Shown one piece after another: positions 6,580 through 14,928 of a stretch of 39,346 bases of DNA; the stretch's first letter is position 1; every line of letters begins with the position of its first letter. A program made the position numbers and the translations under genes. A model generated the notes under the pieces. The model was not told the origin of the DNA. It saw only the letters and a program-made list of their open reading frames with translations, and ran no database searches. The DNA is taken from positions 1 to 39,346 of IMG/VR virus record IMGVR_UViG_3300042866_000344; one strand, given 5' to 3'. This DNA is from a virus.

Positions 6580-9405
6580 TTAAAGCCCAAAGACCAACGC
6601 CAGTGCGGTAGCGCGTGCTTGCGATACCCCCGACGCGGCTGGTGCCTGTGAAACCCATGTCGTTCCGTTGCTTACTAATACATTACCTACGGTGCTTGGC
6701 GCAACCGTTTGAAGCGCGCTCGTCCCGTTGCCGAGAAGAACAGCGTTTGCAGAGAGCGTAGATGCCCCCGTACCACCATTGTCGACCGGCAGCGTGCCAG
6801 TGACGCCAGTGGTCAACGGCAAGCCTGTTGCGCTGGTGAGCGTGCCAGAGGACGGCGTGCCGAGTGCGCCGCCATTGACGACAACAGCGCCGGCAGAGCC
6901 TACGTTGGTGCCCAGCGCCGTTGCGACGTTTGTGCCCAAGCCGCTGACGCCTGTCGAGATCGGCAGGCCGCTGGCGTTGGTCAGCGTGGCCGCAGAAGGC
7001 GTGCCGAGGTTCGGCGTGGTGAATACAGGCGAGGTCGTCAAGGCCACGTCGCCCGTGCCGCTCACGGCGTAGCTCGTCGCCCACGCCGTGCCGGTGCTGT
7101 TCGCGATGCCCGCAGCCGGGTAGACCATGCTCGACGCGCCAGGCGACCACGAGGCCGTTGTGCCGTTCGAGGTCAGCACGTAGCCGTTAGCACCGATACC
7201 AAGACGGCCTGCCGTGCTCGATCCAGTTCCGAGGATAAGATCGCCGGTAGACGTGATTGGCGACAGCGCGTTGAACGCAGCCGAAGCGGTTGTCTGGCCG
7301 GTGCCGCCCGATGCGATCGGCAACGTGCCGGTCGTCAGGGCTGATGTGGATGTCGCATAAACCGCGCCGCCAGATGTGAAGCTGGTGAGACCCGTGCCGC
7401 CATTGGTGGTGACGACGGGGCTGATCAGGCTAAACTGCGTGCCGCTGGTGAGCTGGAGGCCGTTGCCCGCCGTGTAGAGCGTGCTGTCTGAGACCTGCAC
7501 GAAGGTGAGCGCCGTCACCCCGAAGGTGATGGTCCCGACGGTGTTCAGTACGTAGGTTTCGCCAGCGCCCGTGTCGCCGGCCGTCACGAAGAACGCGTCG
7601 CCCTGACCGAGGCCATTGGGGTCTTTTGATGCGTACGTGTCGGCGTCGGTCGTGCGTGTCAGCACCCAATTCGTGCTGCCGCTGCCGACCGTCGTAACCT
7701 CGTAGATGCCGTTCTCGAAGGCGTTGGTCTGGTTGTAGATTAGGATGCGGTCGCTAACCGAAGCTGTCGGGCCGTCAGGCGCAAATGCGGCTTGTGCCCC
7801 CGCATTGGTCAGTGTGGCGCCAACACCAACGCCCGCACCGCCCGGCTGGTTGTACGTTGCAGTCAGGTTGCCCGTCGTGTTTGGAACTTCGTACTTAACC
7901 GCCGTGTGATACGTGATGCCGGAGGACACCTGCGTGTCCACGTAGCTCTTGTTCGCAATTTCGGTAGCGGTTGTCGGCGTCGTGCTAATCGTACCCGTTG
8001 TCAGCGCAACAGACGTGAGCGTCGGCGTCATGCTGTAGCTCGGATTACCCCCAGCGTTAACCAGCACGCCGGTGCCCGAGCCCAAGAACGTCGTCGCGCC
8101 TGCGCCTGTCTGGTACGGAATAGAGCCAGCCGCGCCACCGCCGATGTTGGTAGCAGTGGTTGCGGTTGTCGCCGTTGTCGCTGTACCGACAGTGATTGTC
8201 GATGGGTTGACGTAGGCTGGCGCAGTGCCGTTGGACGCCAGCAGGAAGCCGTTGGAGCCAACTGGCAGCTTGTCGAGGGTCGTCGTCGTGTTAGCAAAGA
8301 GGATTTCGCCAACCGTGTAGCCCGTGATGCCCGTGCCGCCGTTGACCGCACCTAGCGTACCAGCCAGCGTCAGCGTGCCAGCCGACGTGATCGGCCCACC
8401 AGTAAACGACATGCCGGTCGTGCCGCCACTTGCGTTGATCGAGGTTACGGTACCAGCACCGGCGACGCTGATCCACTCAAGGTCAGTCGCGCCTGCATTG
8501 ATAGCCAGCACCTTGCCCGCGTTGCCCGTGTAGCTCGGCAGGAGGTTGATGCGGGCCGCCGTGACCGTTGTGGCGTTCGTGCCGCCGCTGCTAATGGCCA
8601 GTGTGCCAGACAACACATAGTCGCTACCAGAGAGGCCAAAGCTAAGACCAGTGGTGCCAGCAGTGACGTCGCGCCAAACCGGAGTGCCGCCGCCGGTTGA
8701 GAAGAAGACCTGGTTGTTGCTGCCTGCCGGCCCCATATCTACATTTGAGCCATCGCTATAAAGGATGGCACCGGCAACAGGGCTTAGACTGCTGCCGGTG
8801 CCGCCACGGGCCAAGGGGAGCACTCCTGAGGTTTCCGTGGTGTCTGAGAGGTCAACAGCCGGGTGAACGTGATCGTCACGCGCAGCAACCGAACTTGTAC
8901 CGGCAGAGGGTGTGCCGCCCGATTGAGGAAGGGCAGCGGAAAGGGTCAATGCAAACGTGCGGTTAGCCGAGAGGTCTCCGCCACCAGTTAAGCCAGCGCC
9001 AGCGGTAATTGTGCGGCTTGTCGGAACGTATCCGGTCAGGCTGATCGCCGTTGTGGACGCAATCTCTACGCGGCCCTTCGCATCAACCGTAAGAACCGGG
9101 ATCTCAGAAGACGAGCCGTAGGTGCCAGCAACGACACCGCTATCAGCGAGCTGGCTAAAGCCAACACCGCCAGCAGCAATAGAAATGACGCGGTCAGCAG
9201 ACAGATCGCCGCCGCCAGTGAGACCACCGCCGCCAGTAATCGTGCGGCTTGATGGTACAGCGCCGACAGACGCGATGTTACCGAAGCGGACCTTGTAGGT
9301 GACGCCGTTGAGGACATAAGGCAGGTATCCGTCTTGGCTCAGCCCATCGTACTCGGTGAGCTGCGAAATGCGTGTCGGAACCAGATTTGAGGGAACTGAT
9401 GTCAT
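6580..9405 (-). CDS. Large tail fibre protein
   Basis: 941 residues, almost free of Cys and Trp and very rich in Gly, Thr, Ser and Ala. The N-terminus (SNLVPTRISQLTEYDGL) looks like a fibre attachment segment. It is followed by repeats of the fibre type: RTITGGGGLTGGGDLSADR, RTITAGAGLTGGGDLSANR, LARGGTGSS, ISSGGTNATT, ADLPVDNGGTG-like and LASNGTAPAYV motifs. Around residues 500-640 sits a more compositionally normal module (YHTAVKYEVPN, ILIYNQTNAFENGIYEVT, GDTGAGETYVLN) that recurs in many phage fibres. Such proteins form beta-helical trimers that reach the host surface. TAA of the next upstream gene abuts its ATG (TAAATG). Confidence 0.88.
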   Translation of the reverse strand: MTSVPSNLVPTRISQLTEYDGLSQDGYLPYVLNGVTYKVRFGNIASVGAVPSSRTITGGGGLTGGGDLSADRVISIAAGGVGFSQLADSGVVAGTYGSSSEIPVLTVDAKGRVEIASTTAISLTGYVPTSRTITAGAGLTGGGDLSANRTFALTLSAALPQSGGTPSAGTSSVAARDDHVHPAVDLSDTTETSGVLPLARGGTGSSLSPVAGAILYSDGSNVDMGPAGSNNQVFFSTGGGTPVWRDVTAGTTGLSFGLSGSDYVLSGTLAISSGGTNATTVTAARINLLPSYTGNAGKVLAINAGATDLEWISVAGAGTVTSINASGGTTGMSFTGGPITSAGTLTLAGTLGAVNGGTGITGYTVGEILFANTTTTLDKLPVGSNGFLLASNGTAPAYVNPSTITVGTATTATTATTATNIGGGAAGSIPYQTGAGATTFLGSGTGVLVNAGGNPSYSMTPTLTSVALTTGTISTTPTTATEIANKSYVDTQVSSGITYHTAVKYEVPNTTGNLTATYNQPGGAGVGVGATLTNAGAQAAFAPDGPTASVSDRILIYNQTNAFENGIYEVTTVGSGSTNWVLTRTTDADTYASKDPNGLGQGDAFFVTAGDTGAGETYVLNTVGTITFGVTALTFVQVSDSTLYTAGNGLQLTSGTQFSLISPVVTTNGGTGLTSFTSGGAVYATSTSALTTGTLPIASGGTGQTTASAAFNALSPITSTGDLILGTGSSTAGRLGIGANGYVLTSNGTTASWSPGASSMVYPAAGIANSTGTAWATSYAVSGTGDVALTTSPVFTTPNLGTPSAATLTNASGLPISTGVSGLGTNVATALGTNVGSAGAVVVNGGALGTPSSGTLTSATGLPLTTGVTGTLPVDNGGTGASTLSANAVLLGNGTSALQTVAPSTVGNVLVSNGTTWVSQAPAASGVSQARATALALVFGL

Positions 9406-9708
9406 TTACGGCTCCAGATATTCTTCAAAGTCCTCGCTGACGAGGAAGTAGCTATCGTCTTCGGTCGGCAAGCCGAGCGGATCTGTACCAATCGGCGTGT
9501 CAGGTCGCGCAAACAAAAGCGCGATCTTCTCCGGCTGCCGGGCAGGCAAGCGGTAGGGATCATACTCGTCGCGATCTTCGAGGCACACCTTGAGGCCCGG
9601 ATAGTTCGGGTCGCTGTACAAGTCGTCCAGGCTAAACTTACGGCTGCATCGGCCACAAATGCCGATTGCCAGTGTCGAGCGCCCAAGAGTGTTGAGATAT
9701 ATGCCCAT
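9406..9708 (-). CDS. Small protein with a partial zinc-ribbon
   Basis: 100 residues. A CGRC knuckle near residue 18 and a single Cys near residue 43 (LKVCLEDRDEYDP) suggest half of a metal site, or a homomultimeric one. The C-terminal half is acidic (EDDSYFLVSEDFEEY). It sits between the adaptor/tail-tube gene and the fibre gene, with 1 nt to one and none to the other. I recall similar small proteins in phage tail modules but know no function. Confidence 0.75.
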   Translation of the reverse strand: MGIYLNTLGRSTLAIGICGRCSRKFSLDDLYSDPNYPGLKVCLEDRDEYDPYRLPARQPEKIALLFARPDTPIGTDPLGLPTEDDSYFLVSEDFEEYLEP

Positions 9709-9709
9709 A

Positions 9710-10696
9710 CTACCTCGTGTACATCGCTATGTTGGGCGCGATCGTCATCGGGCTGTTGTCGCGCTCTTCGGCCTGCGCCGTGTAAAGCGCCTGCTGCGCC
9801 TTGGCATCGAGCATGCCAATCATACCAACCTCGACCTCAACGATCTCCATAGCCATCTTAGCGGCCAGCATTGAGACAATCGCCTCATACCAGCGCTGCG
9901 GAACCTCGAGCTCCTGCGTCATGGTACCAACGTCCATGATGTAGCGCTGGATCCAAATCACGAGCTGGGAATAGTCTGCGCCGCTGTTGGGGACAGGCCA
10001 CAGATGCATGACAGGGTTAGGAATGACGCGATCGTACCAGTATTGCAGGGAGCGATTGCTCTGGAAATACTTGTTCGGCAGGTTCGTGTAGTCGTCGCGG
10101 TTCATGCGCGCCAACGGGATCTCGGTCGGCGTATTGCCGGTATAGATCTCTTCGAAGACGAGAGTGCCGGTTGTTGCCCGCACGCGGAAGTACGGCGTAG
10201 CAATAGAGCTTTCGAGGTCGAACCAAGTCCACTCACCTGATGTGGCCACTGGGTTCTCAGTCTGGATCGTCTCCCAGACAATGCTATCGGGCGAGCGCTC
10301 AAGCGCGATCGGCACTGATGCGGCCAGCCATTTAACACCGACTGTTGTCACGAACGTATCGCCACCAAACGCAATGGTGTGCGTGGTCGATGTGGTCGTA
10401 TTGACGCCAGAGACGGTTTGAAGCTGGCGGAAATTGCTGTTCAGGATGTCAACGACCTTAGTGTCGAGCACCACATCACCAACGCCGTCATAAAGCGGGA
10501 TGATCTGCTTCTCGATGCACCACAGTGGGGCGCCCATGTTAGCCAGGTCGGAGAGCAGCAGATAGAGCTGGTCGTTGGCAATATCGACGTATTCAGCCGT
10601 TATGCTTTCGGCAGGCAGCTTGCATCGACGGATGGCGTTTTCGATCACCTTCCGCGTGTTGAATACTGTTTGTGATACCGTGTTGCTGTAGGCCAT
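9710..10696 (-). CDS. Tail tubular / head-tail adaptor-like protein
   Basis: 328 residues from ATG 10696; a TTG one codon upstream is the alternative. The C-terminal half has the signature I associate with podovirus adaptor/tail-tube proteins: NLPNKYFQSNRSLQYWYD, NPVMHLWPVPN, YSQLVIWIQRYI and VPQRWYEAIVSMLA (about residues 205-290). The N-terminal part is helical (NTRKVIENAIRRC) and the middle is a beta domain (residues about 95-180). The protein would join the portal to the tail or build the tube. It is the first gene after a good promoter (10760-10788). Confidence 0.78.
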   Translation of the reverse strand: MAYSNTVSQTVFNTRKVIENAIRRCKLPAESITAEYVDIANDQLYLLLSDLANMGAPLWCIEKQIIPLYDGVGDVVLDTKVVDILNSNFRQLQTVSGVNTTTSTTHTIAFGGDTFVTTVGVKWLAASVPIALERSPDSIVWETIQTENPVATSGEWTWFDLESSIATPYFRVRATTGTLVFEEIYTGNTPTEIPLARMNRDDYTNLPNKYFQSNRSLQYWYDRVIPNPVMHLWPVPNSGADYSQLVIWIQRYIMDVGTMTQELEVPQRWYEAIVSMLAAKMAMEIVEVEVGMIGMLDAKAQQALYTAQAEERDNSPMTIAPNIAMYTR

Positions 10697-10759
10697 CAAT
10701 CCTGCTCGCTGGGTTCAGTCAGCAGCCTACTAGCTCGAGTAGACATTTCTGGCCTCGGG

Positions 10760-10788
10760 GTTATACAAGAAGTGGAGGCCGACGGCAA
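10760..10788 (-). promoter_or_regulatory. Sigma70-like promoter for the tail genes
   Basis: In the 115-bp gap before the tail-tube gene, read on the minus strand: TTGCCG (10783-10788), exactly 17 bp, then TATAAC (10760-10765), preceded by TTG. The element also contains the inverted repeat GGCCTC...GAGGCC. It would start transcription about 55 bp before the ATG of the tail-tube gene. Known: this is the host sigma70 pattern. Inferred: it drives the tail sub-block on its own. Confidence 0.55.
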
Positions 10789-10811
10789 GTCAACCTCCTC
10801 AATTCCCCATA

Positions 10812-11678
10812 TTAGCACTTACCGCCTTTAGGCATCACCGAAAGTCCGCCCATAGCGCGGCGGATCATTGGGCGATTGCTGTGTGCTGGTGCCATGCTTG
10901 GGCCGCGTGTCGGCGTATGCTTAGACGCCACTATATCACCTCGGTTCATACCGCCCATGAGCGGGTTGCCAGATGATGGCTTTTGCGGGCCACCCTTCGG
11001 CATCGTGTCTACAAAAGTAGACTTGGCGCGCGGTGCCGCAGCCATATTAGCTTTAGCTTGTGTAATCACGCTGCCGAGTTTTGAATTAACTCCACCGCCC
11101 ATATTCTTCTTCACCGCCTTCTTTGCCATACCATCGAGCACCTTTGATACAGCCACCGACGAGGGGCCAACAGGCTTTGCCTTCTTAGCTGGACTGGTCA
11201 TGCCAAGCTCTTCGTTCGTCATGCGGCGGCCAGAGGCGTCGGTTGGGCGTGAGGACACACCCTCGGATGGGCGGCCAGCCATGCGGCGATCTTCTGCCGC
11301 AAGCTCAGCCATCGTTGCGCGCTTGCCCTTCTCGTTAAATACGCCGCCGCCAAAGCCCTTTTTCATAGGCTTTTTCGCGCCAGCCTTGCGAGCTTCGCTC
11401 ATGGCAATCGCCACAGCCTGCTTCGGGTTCTTGACCTCTGGGCCTTTCTTTGAGCCGCTGTGCAGCTTGCCTGACGCAAACTCGCCCATGACTTTGGCCA
11501 TCTTCTGCTCGCCCTTGACACTGCCACCCTTGGCGTACTTAGCCACCAGAGCGGGCTTGTTCATTGGACCTTCCCCGCCTGGCATGTCGGCGCGGCTGAC
11601 AGTCATGCCGCCGTTGGCAAACTTGCGACCCGAGGTGGTGTCGTAGCTGGTCTTCGTGGTGTTCTTGAAACCGTCCAT
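10812..11678 (-). CDS. Basic glycine-rich late protein, DUF6496-like segment
   Basis: 288 residues from ATG 11678 (MDGFKNTTKTSYD), preferred over the upstream ATG 11717 because AAAGGT is correctly placed and the previous gene stops at 11680. It is rich in Lys, Gly, Ala and Met. The segment GEFASGKLHSGSKKGP...NPKQAVAIAMSEARKAG (about residues 65-100) matches the short DUF6496-type motif found in phage and bacterial small proteins. Low-complexity repeats follow, and the end is RRAMGGLSVMPKGGKC. Its NGGM and GGLS motifs resemble the GGLA motifs of its neighbours. A DNA-associated or internal virion protein is plausible. Confidence 0.75.
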   Translation of the reverse strand: MDGFKNTTKTSYDTTSGRKFANGGMTVSRADMPGGEGPMNKPALVAKYAKGGSVKGEQKMAKVMGEFASGKLHSGSKKGPEVKNPKQAVAIAMSEARKAGAKKPMKKGFGGGVFNEKGKRATMAELAAEDRRMAGRPSEGVSSRPTDASGRRMTNEELGMTSPAKKAKPVGPSSVAVSKVLDGMAKKAVKKNMGGGVNSKLGSVITQAKANMAAAPRAKSTFVDTMPKGGPQKPSSGNPLMGGMNRGDIVASKHTPTRGPSMAPAHSNRPMIRRAMGGLSVMPKGGKC

Positions 11679-11679
11679 G

Positions 11680-12162
11680 TTACTTACCTTTCTTGCGGGC
11701 CGCAGCCATGTTATCAATTAAATTCGGGTAGGGTCGGCCAGCCGCCTTGGCGCGTGCCTTAGCAGATTTCTTGCGCTTTACCGACAAGTCCTTGGGCTCG
11801 CCGAGATCCTTGGGGCGCTTCTTGTCCCAGACAGGTTTTACAGCCAAGCCGCCCTTTTTGAAACGCGTTGAGATTTTAACGCCATACCCCTTCGGTGCAG
11901 CGGTGCCAGTCAAAGTGCCCAGCGTAGACCGAGGTTGGCTGATAGCAGTAGGCATTATCTGGGGGCCCATAGAACGGGCCGGTGCGCGCATAGGAACGGG
12001 CACAATGCTACCACCGCCGTCAGAGCCGCCCCCGCCAAATCCACCACCAAGGGGGCCTCCGCTAAAATCGCCACCGACAAAGGCATTCTCGCGCATCATA
12101 CGATCTAACATAGCGGCATCCGCTGCGCGACGCCCGCTTACAACGATTTCTTCCGAGGGCAT
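11680..12162 (-). CDS. Basic late protein with GGLA motif
   Basis: 160 residues. Residues 1-60 include a glycine-rich hinge (GGPLGGGFGGGGSDGGG). A short conserved stretch, STRFKKGGLAVKPVWDKKR, lies near residues 97-115, and a strongly basic tail (VKRKKSAKARAKAAGR) ends in MAAARKKGK. AAAGGT precedes the ATG. The gene is in a run of three such basic proteins between the small virion genes and the tail tube. No family recognised; packaging with the DNA or a tail-completion role are both possible. Confidence 0.72.
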   Translation of the reverse strand: MPSEEIVVSGRRAADAAMLDRMMRENAFVGGDFSGGPLGGGFGGGGSDGGGSIVPVPMRAPARSMGPQIMPTAISQPRSTLGTLTGTAAPKGYGVKISTRFKKGGLAVKPVWDKKRPKDLGEPKDLSVKRKKSAKARAKAAGRPYPNLIDNMAAARKKGK

Positions 12163-12199
12163 ACTACTTACCTTTCTCCGCGCTTACGGCACGCTTGGT

Positions 12200-12841
12200 T
12201 CAACAGTCCCATTTGCGCCTCGCTTTATTGAGCCTGCTCTCAGGGTCCCGCGCGGCATTAGGAAACATTTTCGCCTGTCCAGCAGACCGTGCGCAGAAGC
12301 TCTTGCGGCGTGCGGCTGCCTTGGGTGACTTCTTGGCCTGCTTGGCCGAAACTGGGGGCTTGATGTCTTGGCCCTGCGCCTTCAGAGAGGCGCGGCCGAC
12401 CGCATTTAAGCCGCCTTTGGGGTTCTGGCCCTCTTTACGGGTCCAGGCGCCGCCGCCTTCAGCCATCGCCAAACCGCCCTTTCGGAACGGAACGCGCAAA
12501 TTGGCGCCAACCGCCTTTTGCTGCGGTGAGTAGGACAGGCCGGCGCCAAAACCACTCGGTGCGTTGTAGTTTACGCCCACGTTTTGCATACCGTAGGGCA
12601 TGTTCTGACCGCCGCCGAACTGAGCATTAGCCGAAACACCACCGCCCATAGGCATATTTACGCCCATTTGCTGCATGCGCTGATCAGCCTGCATGCTCAT
12701 CGAGGGCGTTGGGCCCTGCGGCTGCGGCTGGTAGTTCACGCCTGGCATATCCATGCGCTGGTTCTGCATGACGCCGAGGGCGTCGTTAATCTCGTCCCGC
12801 GCCCGAAGTGCTTTTAGGTCGAAGGCGAAATTTTCAAGCAT
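12200..12841 (-). CDS. Late protein with DUF6321 domain
   Basis: 213 residues. The N-terminal part is helical. Residues 30-110 are a Met/Gln/Gly/Pro-rich low-complexity segment. Residues about 115-213 form a basic, Cys-containing domain (KGGLNAVGRASLKAQG, PPVSAKQAKKSPKAAARRKS, FCARSAGQAKMFP, LNKARRKWDC) of the DUF6321 type found in phages. It also carries FRKGGLAMAEGG at its start. Its ATG overlaps the stop of the upstream gene (TAATG). The domain has no established function. Confidence 0.78.
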   Translation of the reverse strand: MLENFAFDLKALRARDEINDALGVMQNQRMDMPGVNYQPQPQGPTPSMSMQADQRMQQMGVNMPMGGGVSANAQFGGGQNMPYGMQNVGVNYNAPSGFGAGLSYSPQQKAVGANLRVPFRKGGLAMAEGGGAWTRKEGQNPKGGLNAVGRASLKAQGQDIKPPVSAKQAKKSPKAAARRKSFCARSAGQAKMFPNAARDPESRLNKARRKWDC

Positions 12842-13464
12842 TAGGCAATCCGCTCAGCAGCGAGGATGACAGACGGGACTGCCGGAGCAATCGCCCCGGC
12901 GGCGATGAAGTCGAGTGTCACAGCCGCGTTCTCAGGCAGCCACATGATCTCGATGTACTGCGCCGCCGTCACGGTTTCGTATAAGACGATCTGGGCAAAC
13001 ACCGCCCCGCCATCGGCAGCCTTGGGGATGTTCACAACGCTGGCAGAGTTCGCAATGTCTGTGCCGTTCTTGCGGAACCAGAACGTCGCGTCGTGATCGT
13101 TGGTGTCCGTGTTTTTGAACTGGATGCTCGGCGCGAGGGCGTAGGTGCCAGCCGCCGCGAAGGTGATGCGCGTCGGGTTGCCGCTGCCGTCATTGGCAAT
13201 GGTGATGCCAACGGTCGGGGACGTTACGGTGTTCTCGAGCTTGACCGCCGTAGCCGCCGACACACTGCCAGTCTGGTCAGTCGTGCTGTTGGCCGAAATG
13301 TACGCGCGGCCGGCGAGCGACAGGAACGGCACCGCATTGGCGCTGTTGCCAATGTCGCTCGCCGCCACTTTCTTGCTGGTGCCGCCTTGCACCGTCTCGA
13401 ACAGCTCCGTCCCCGCAAGGGGTGTGGTGGCTGCTGTGAGATCCGTGATTTTGACGTTAGCCAT
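12841..13464 (-). CDS. Virion surface/fibre-like protein
   Basis: 207 residues. The N-terminus MANVKITDLTAATTPLAGTELFETVQGG is a common opening of phage fibre or head-decoration proteins. The rest is beta-rich (VGITIANDG, TRITFAAAGTYALAPSIQF, DHDATFWFRKNGTDI, YIEIMWLPE) and resembles a C1q/TNF-like jelly roll by strand order. A trimeric decoration or fibre protein is likely. It is followed by the GGLA-type genes with a 1-nt overlap. Confidence 0.78.
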   Translation of the reverse strand: MANVKITDLTAATTPLAGTELFETVQGGTSKKVAASDIGNSANAVPFLSLAGRAYISANSTTDQTGSVSAATAVKLENTVTSPTVGITIANDGSGNPTRITFAAAGTYALAPSIQFKNTDTNDHDATFWFRKNGTDIANSASVVNIPKAADGGAVFAQIVLYETVTAAQYIEIMWLPENAAVTLDFIAAGAIAPAVPSVILAAERIA

Positions 13465-13479
13465 TATTCTTCGCCTTGG

Positions 13480-13746
13480 TTAGGTGTACAACACCACAAC
13501 GGTGCCCGTAGAGATTACAGTCAAGCCGTTGTTTGCAGCAATCCCATTGCTACCAAAACTAACAGTGTCGCCAGCAGTGGCGCCAGTCTTGGTGTACAGG
13601 ATTACGCCACTTGCGGCAGATGCGTTGTCGTAGACAGTCACGTTACCAGCGCCAGTCACAGACAAGCCAAAGAAACCAGCCGGTGTGGGCTTGATAACTA
13701 CGGTGGTGTTGTTGACCACCTGATAGCCTAGTTTATCACCTATCAT
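13480..13746 (-). CDS. Small virion protein
   Basis: 88 residues from ATG 13746 (MIGDKLGYQ), chosen over 13788 because GAAGGAGAG lies 6 nt before it. Beta-rich: VVIKPTPAGFFGLSVTGAG, VTVYDNASAASGVILYTKTG, then NNGLTVISTGTVVVLYT. This layout is common in small phage structural proteins. A strong hairpin (13771-13810) lies just before the ribosome site. Decoration or tail-related role inferred. Confidence 0.77.
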   Translation of the reverse strand: MIGDKLGYQVVNNTTVVIKPTPAGFFGLSVTGAGNVTVYDNASAASGVILYTKTGATAGDTVSFGSNGIAANNGLTVISTGTVVVLYT

Positions 13747-13770
13747 GTTGAACTCTCCTTCAGCTAGAAG

Positions 13771-13810
13771 GTGGCCGCTCAGACCCAAGGGGTAGGAACT
13801 GAGCGACCAC
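13771..13810 (-). other. Strong hairpin in the intergenic leader
   Basis: GTGGCCGCTCAG (13771-13782) and CTGAGCGACCAC (13799-13810) are 12-bp arms with one mismatch and a 16-nt loop, between two late genes. On the minus strand there is no T-run after it, so it is not a classic terminator. It could be a processing site, a weak terminator or an mRNA stabiliser for the small virion genes downstream. Confidence 0.5.
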
Positions 13811-13848
13811 GCAACTTATATCACGTCGTTTGCAAAAAGCGATATGCC

Positions 13849-14256
13849 CTAAGCGAGGGTGCAACCGTAGTTGCTGACGATCATCCAGCCGAGGGTGGTC
13901 AGGTACTGAAGGACAATCGTGTCGCCCACGTCGTTGAACGCGATGGTGTTGTAGCCAGTCTTGGTGGTCGGTGTGAGCGTGCCTTCGCCGCCGTCAACAA
14001 CCATGATGATGGTCAGGATCTGGCCGTTCGCGCCGTTGGCCAGCGTCAAGGCGTCAGTGCCCGTGGTGGTCAGGCGGACAGTGCCAGAAGTGATTGGAAC
14101 AGCGCCAGCGCCCGAACGGGTCGTGACCGTGCCGAACACGCGGCCGGTGAGATCGCCAGTGACGTTACCAGTGATGTTGCCAGTGATGTTGCCGGTGACA
14201 GTACCGATGAAACCGTTGGTCGATGTGACTGGACCAGAGAAAGTTGTAGAACCCAT
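13849..14256 (-). CDS. Small virion protein with GNxTG repeats
   Basis: 135 residues from ATG 14256 (MGSTTFSGPVTST). AAAGGA lies 7 nt before it, which makes the ATGs at 14262 and 14274 less likely. Residues 18-46 are a run of six-residue-spaced repeats (TVTGNITGNITGNVTG) that would suit a triple beta-helix shaft. The rest is a beta domain (TDALTLANGANGQILTIIMV ... DTIVLQYLTTLGWMIV). This opening is frequent in phage head or tail decoration proteins. Possibly a trimeric spike or decoration protein. Confidence 0.78.
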   Translation of the reverse strand: MGSTTFSGPVTSTNGFIGTVTGNITGNITGNVTGDLTGRVFGTVTTRSGAGAVPITSGTVRLTTTGTDALTLANGANGQILTIIMVVDGGEGTLTPTTKTGYNTIAFNDVGDTIVLQYLTTLGWMIVSNYGCTLA

Positions 14257-14325
14257 GTTCATATCCTTTTGCACAAGTCGCTCACCAGTCTGTGCATCGT
14301 CCTCTGGGAAGGTCTGGCAAGCTAA

Positions 14326-14928
14326 TTAACCCAGTGGCTTGTGATATAGCACATACTCACGTGCCTTGGCTAGTAGCTCTATGCTGTCGTTAAAAAGACC
14401 TAAACCACGATTGCAGTTGGAGCAAAGCAGGGCGCGAATTGCGCCTGTCGCGTGGTCATGATCGATGGCAAGATCCTTGGTTTTGCCAGAAGCTTTGTCA
14501 GGCGAGGTCTCAGGTTGGTGGCAGATGGCGCAGACGCCGCCTTGGGTGTGCAGCATCTCTTGGTAGCGCTGAGCGTCAACGCCAGCGTGCTTCCATTTGC
14601 GCTGCTTGATGTAATGCGCATGGCATAGGTCTTTGGCGTAAAGGTGATTGTCGCAACCATCTATCGTGCAAATGCGCGCAGGCTTTTTGCGGTCTCTGTA
14701 CATCGTATGGCCATACCGCAAGAAGCGCTGGTAGTGCATCTTGCACAGGCCCTTGGCCTTTACGGGATCTGCGCACCCATCTTCGGCGCACTCAGGAAGC
14801 TTGACCCGCTCCCGTGATTTGATGGGCGAGAACTCGGACCCGCGCATCCACTGTGAGTAATGCGTTTGGCAATAACCGCGCGCCTTGTGAGGCCGCGTAC
14901 AACCATCGAACTGGCAAATTGTAGACAT
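14326..14928 (-). CDS. Endonuclease VII-type HNH protein with three zinc knuckles
   Basis: 200 residues. The C-terminal part (about 120-195) is a recombination endonuclease VII-type HNH fold: CAIC (133-136), IDHDHATG (155-162), CSNCNRGLG (169-177), then FNDSIELLAKAREYV. The N-terminal part is three regular knuckles of the form C-x4-C-x9-C-x2-H (C5/C10/C20/H23, C47/C52/C62/H65, C87/C92/C102/H105), probably DNA- or target-binding. Endonuclease VII resolves branched DNA; free-standing homing relatives also exist. It sits directly after a terminator that follows the major capsid gene, with no ordinary ribosome site (AGGGGGG lies in the terminator stem), so it looks like a mobile insertion. Confidence 0.88.
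   Translation of the reverse strand: MSTICQFDGCTRPHKARGYCQTHYSQWMRGSEFSPIKSRERVKLPECAEDGCADPVKAKGLCKMHYQRFLRYGHTMYRDRKKPARICTIDGCDNHLYAKDLCHAHYIKQRKWKHAGVDAQRYQEMLHTQGGVCAICHQPETSPDKASGKTKDLAIDHDHATGAIRALLCSNCNRGLGLFNDSIELLAKAREYVLYHKPLG

Noticed and set aside
6709-7344. Long ORFs opposite the fibre gene and other opposite-strand frames
   Set aside because: They are shadows of low-complexity GC-rich genes; no ribosome sites or recognisable domains.
10696-10788. 30-residue TTG-start ORF before the tail-tube gene
   Set aside because: It lies over a good promoter; the GAGGAGG-like sequence before the TTG is not enough evidence. Kept as a promoter.
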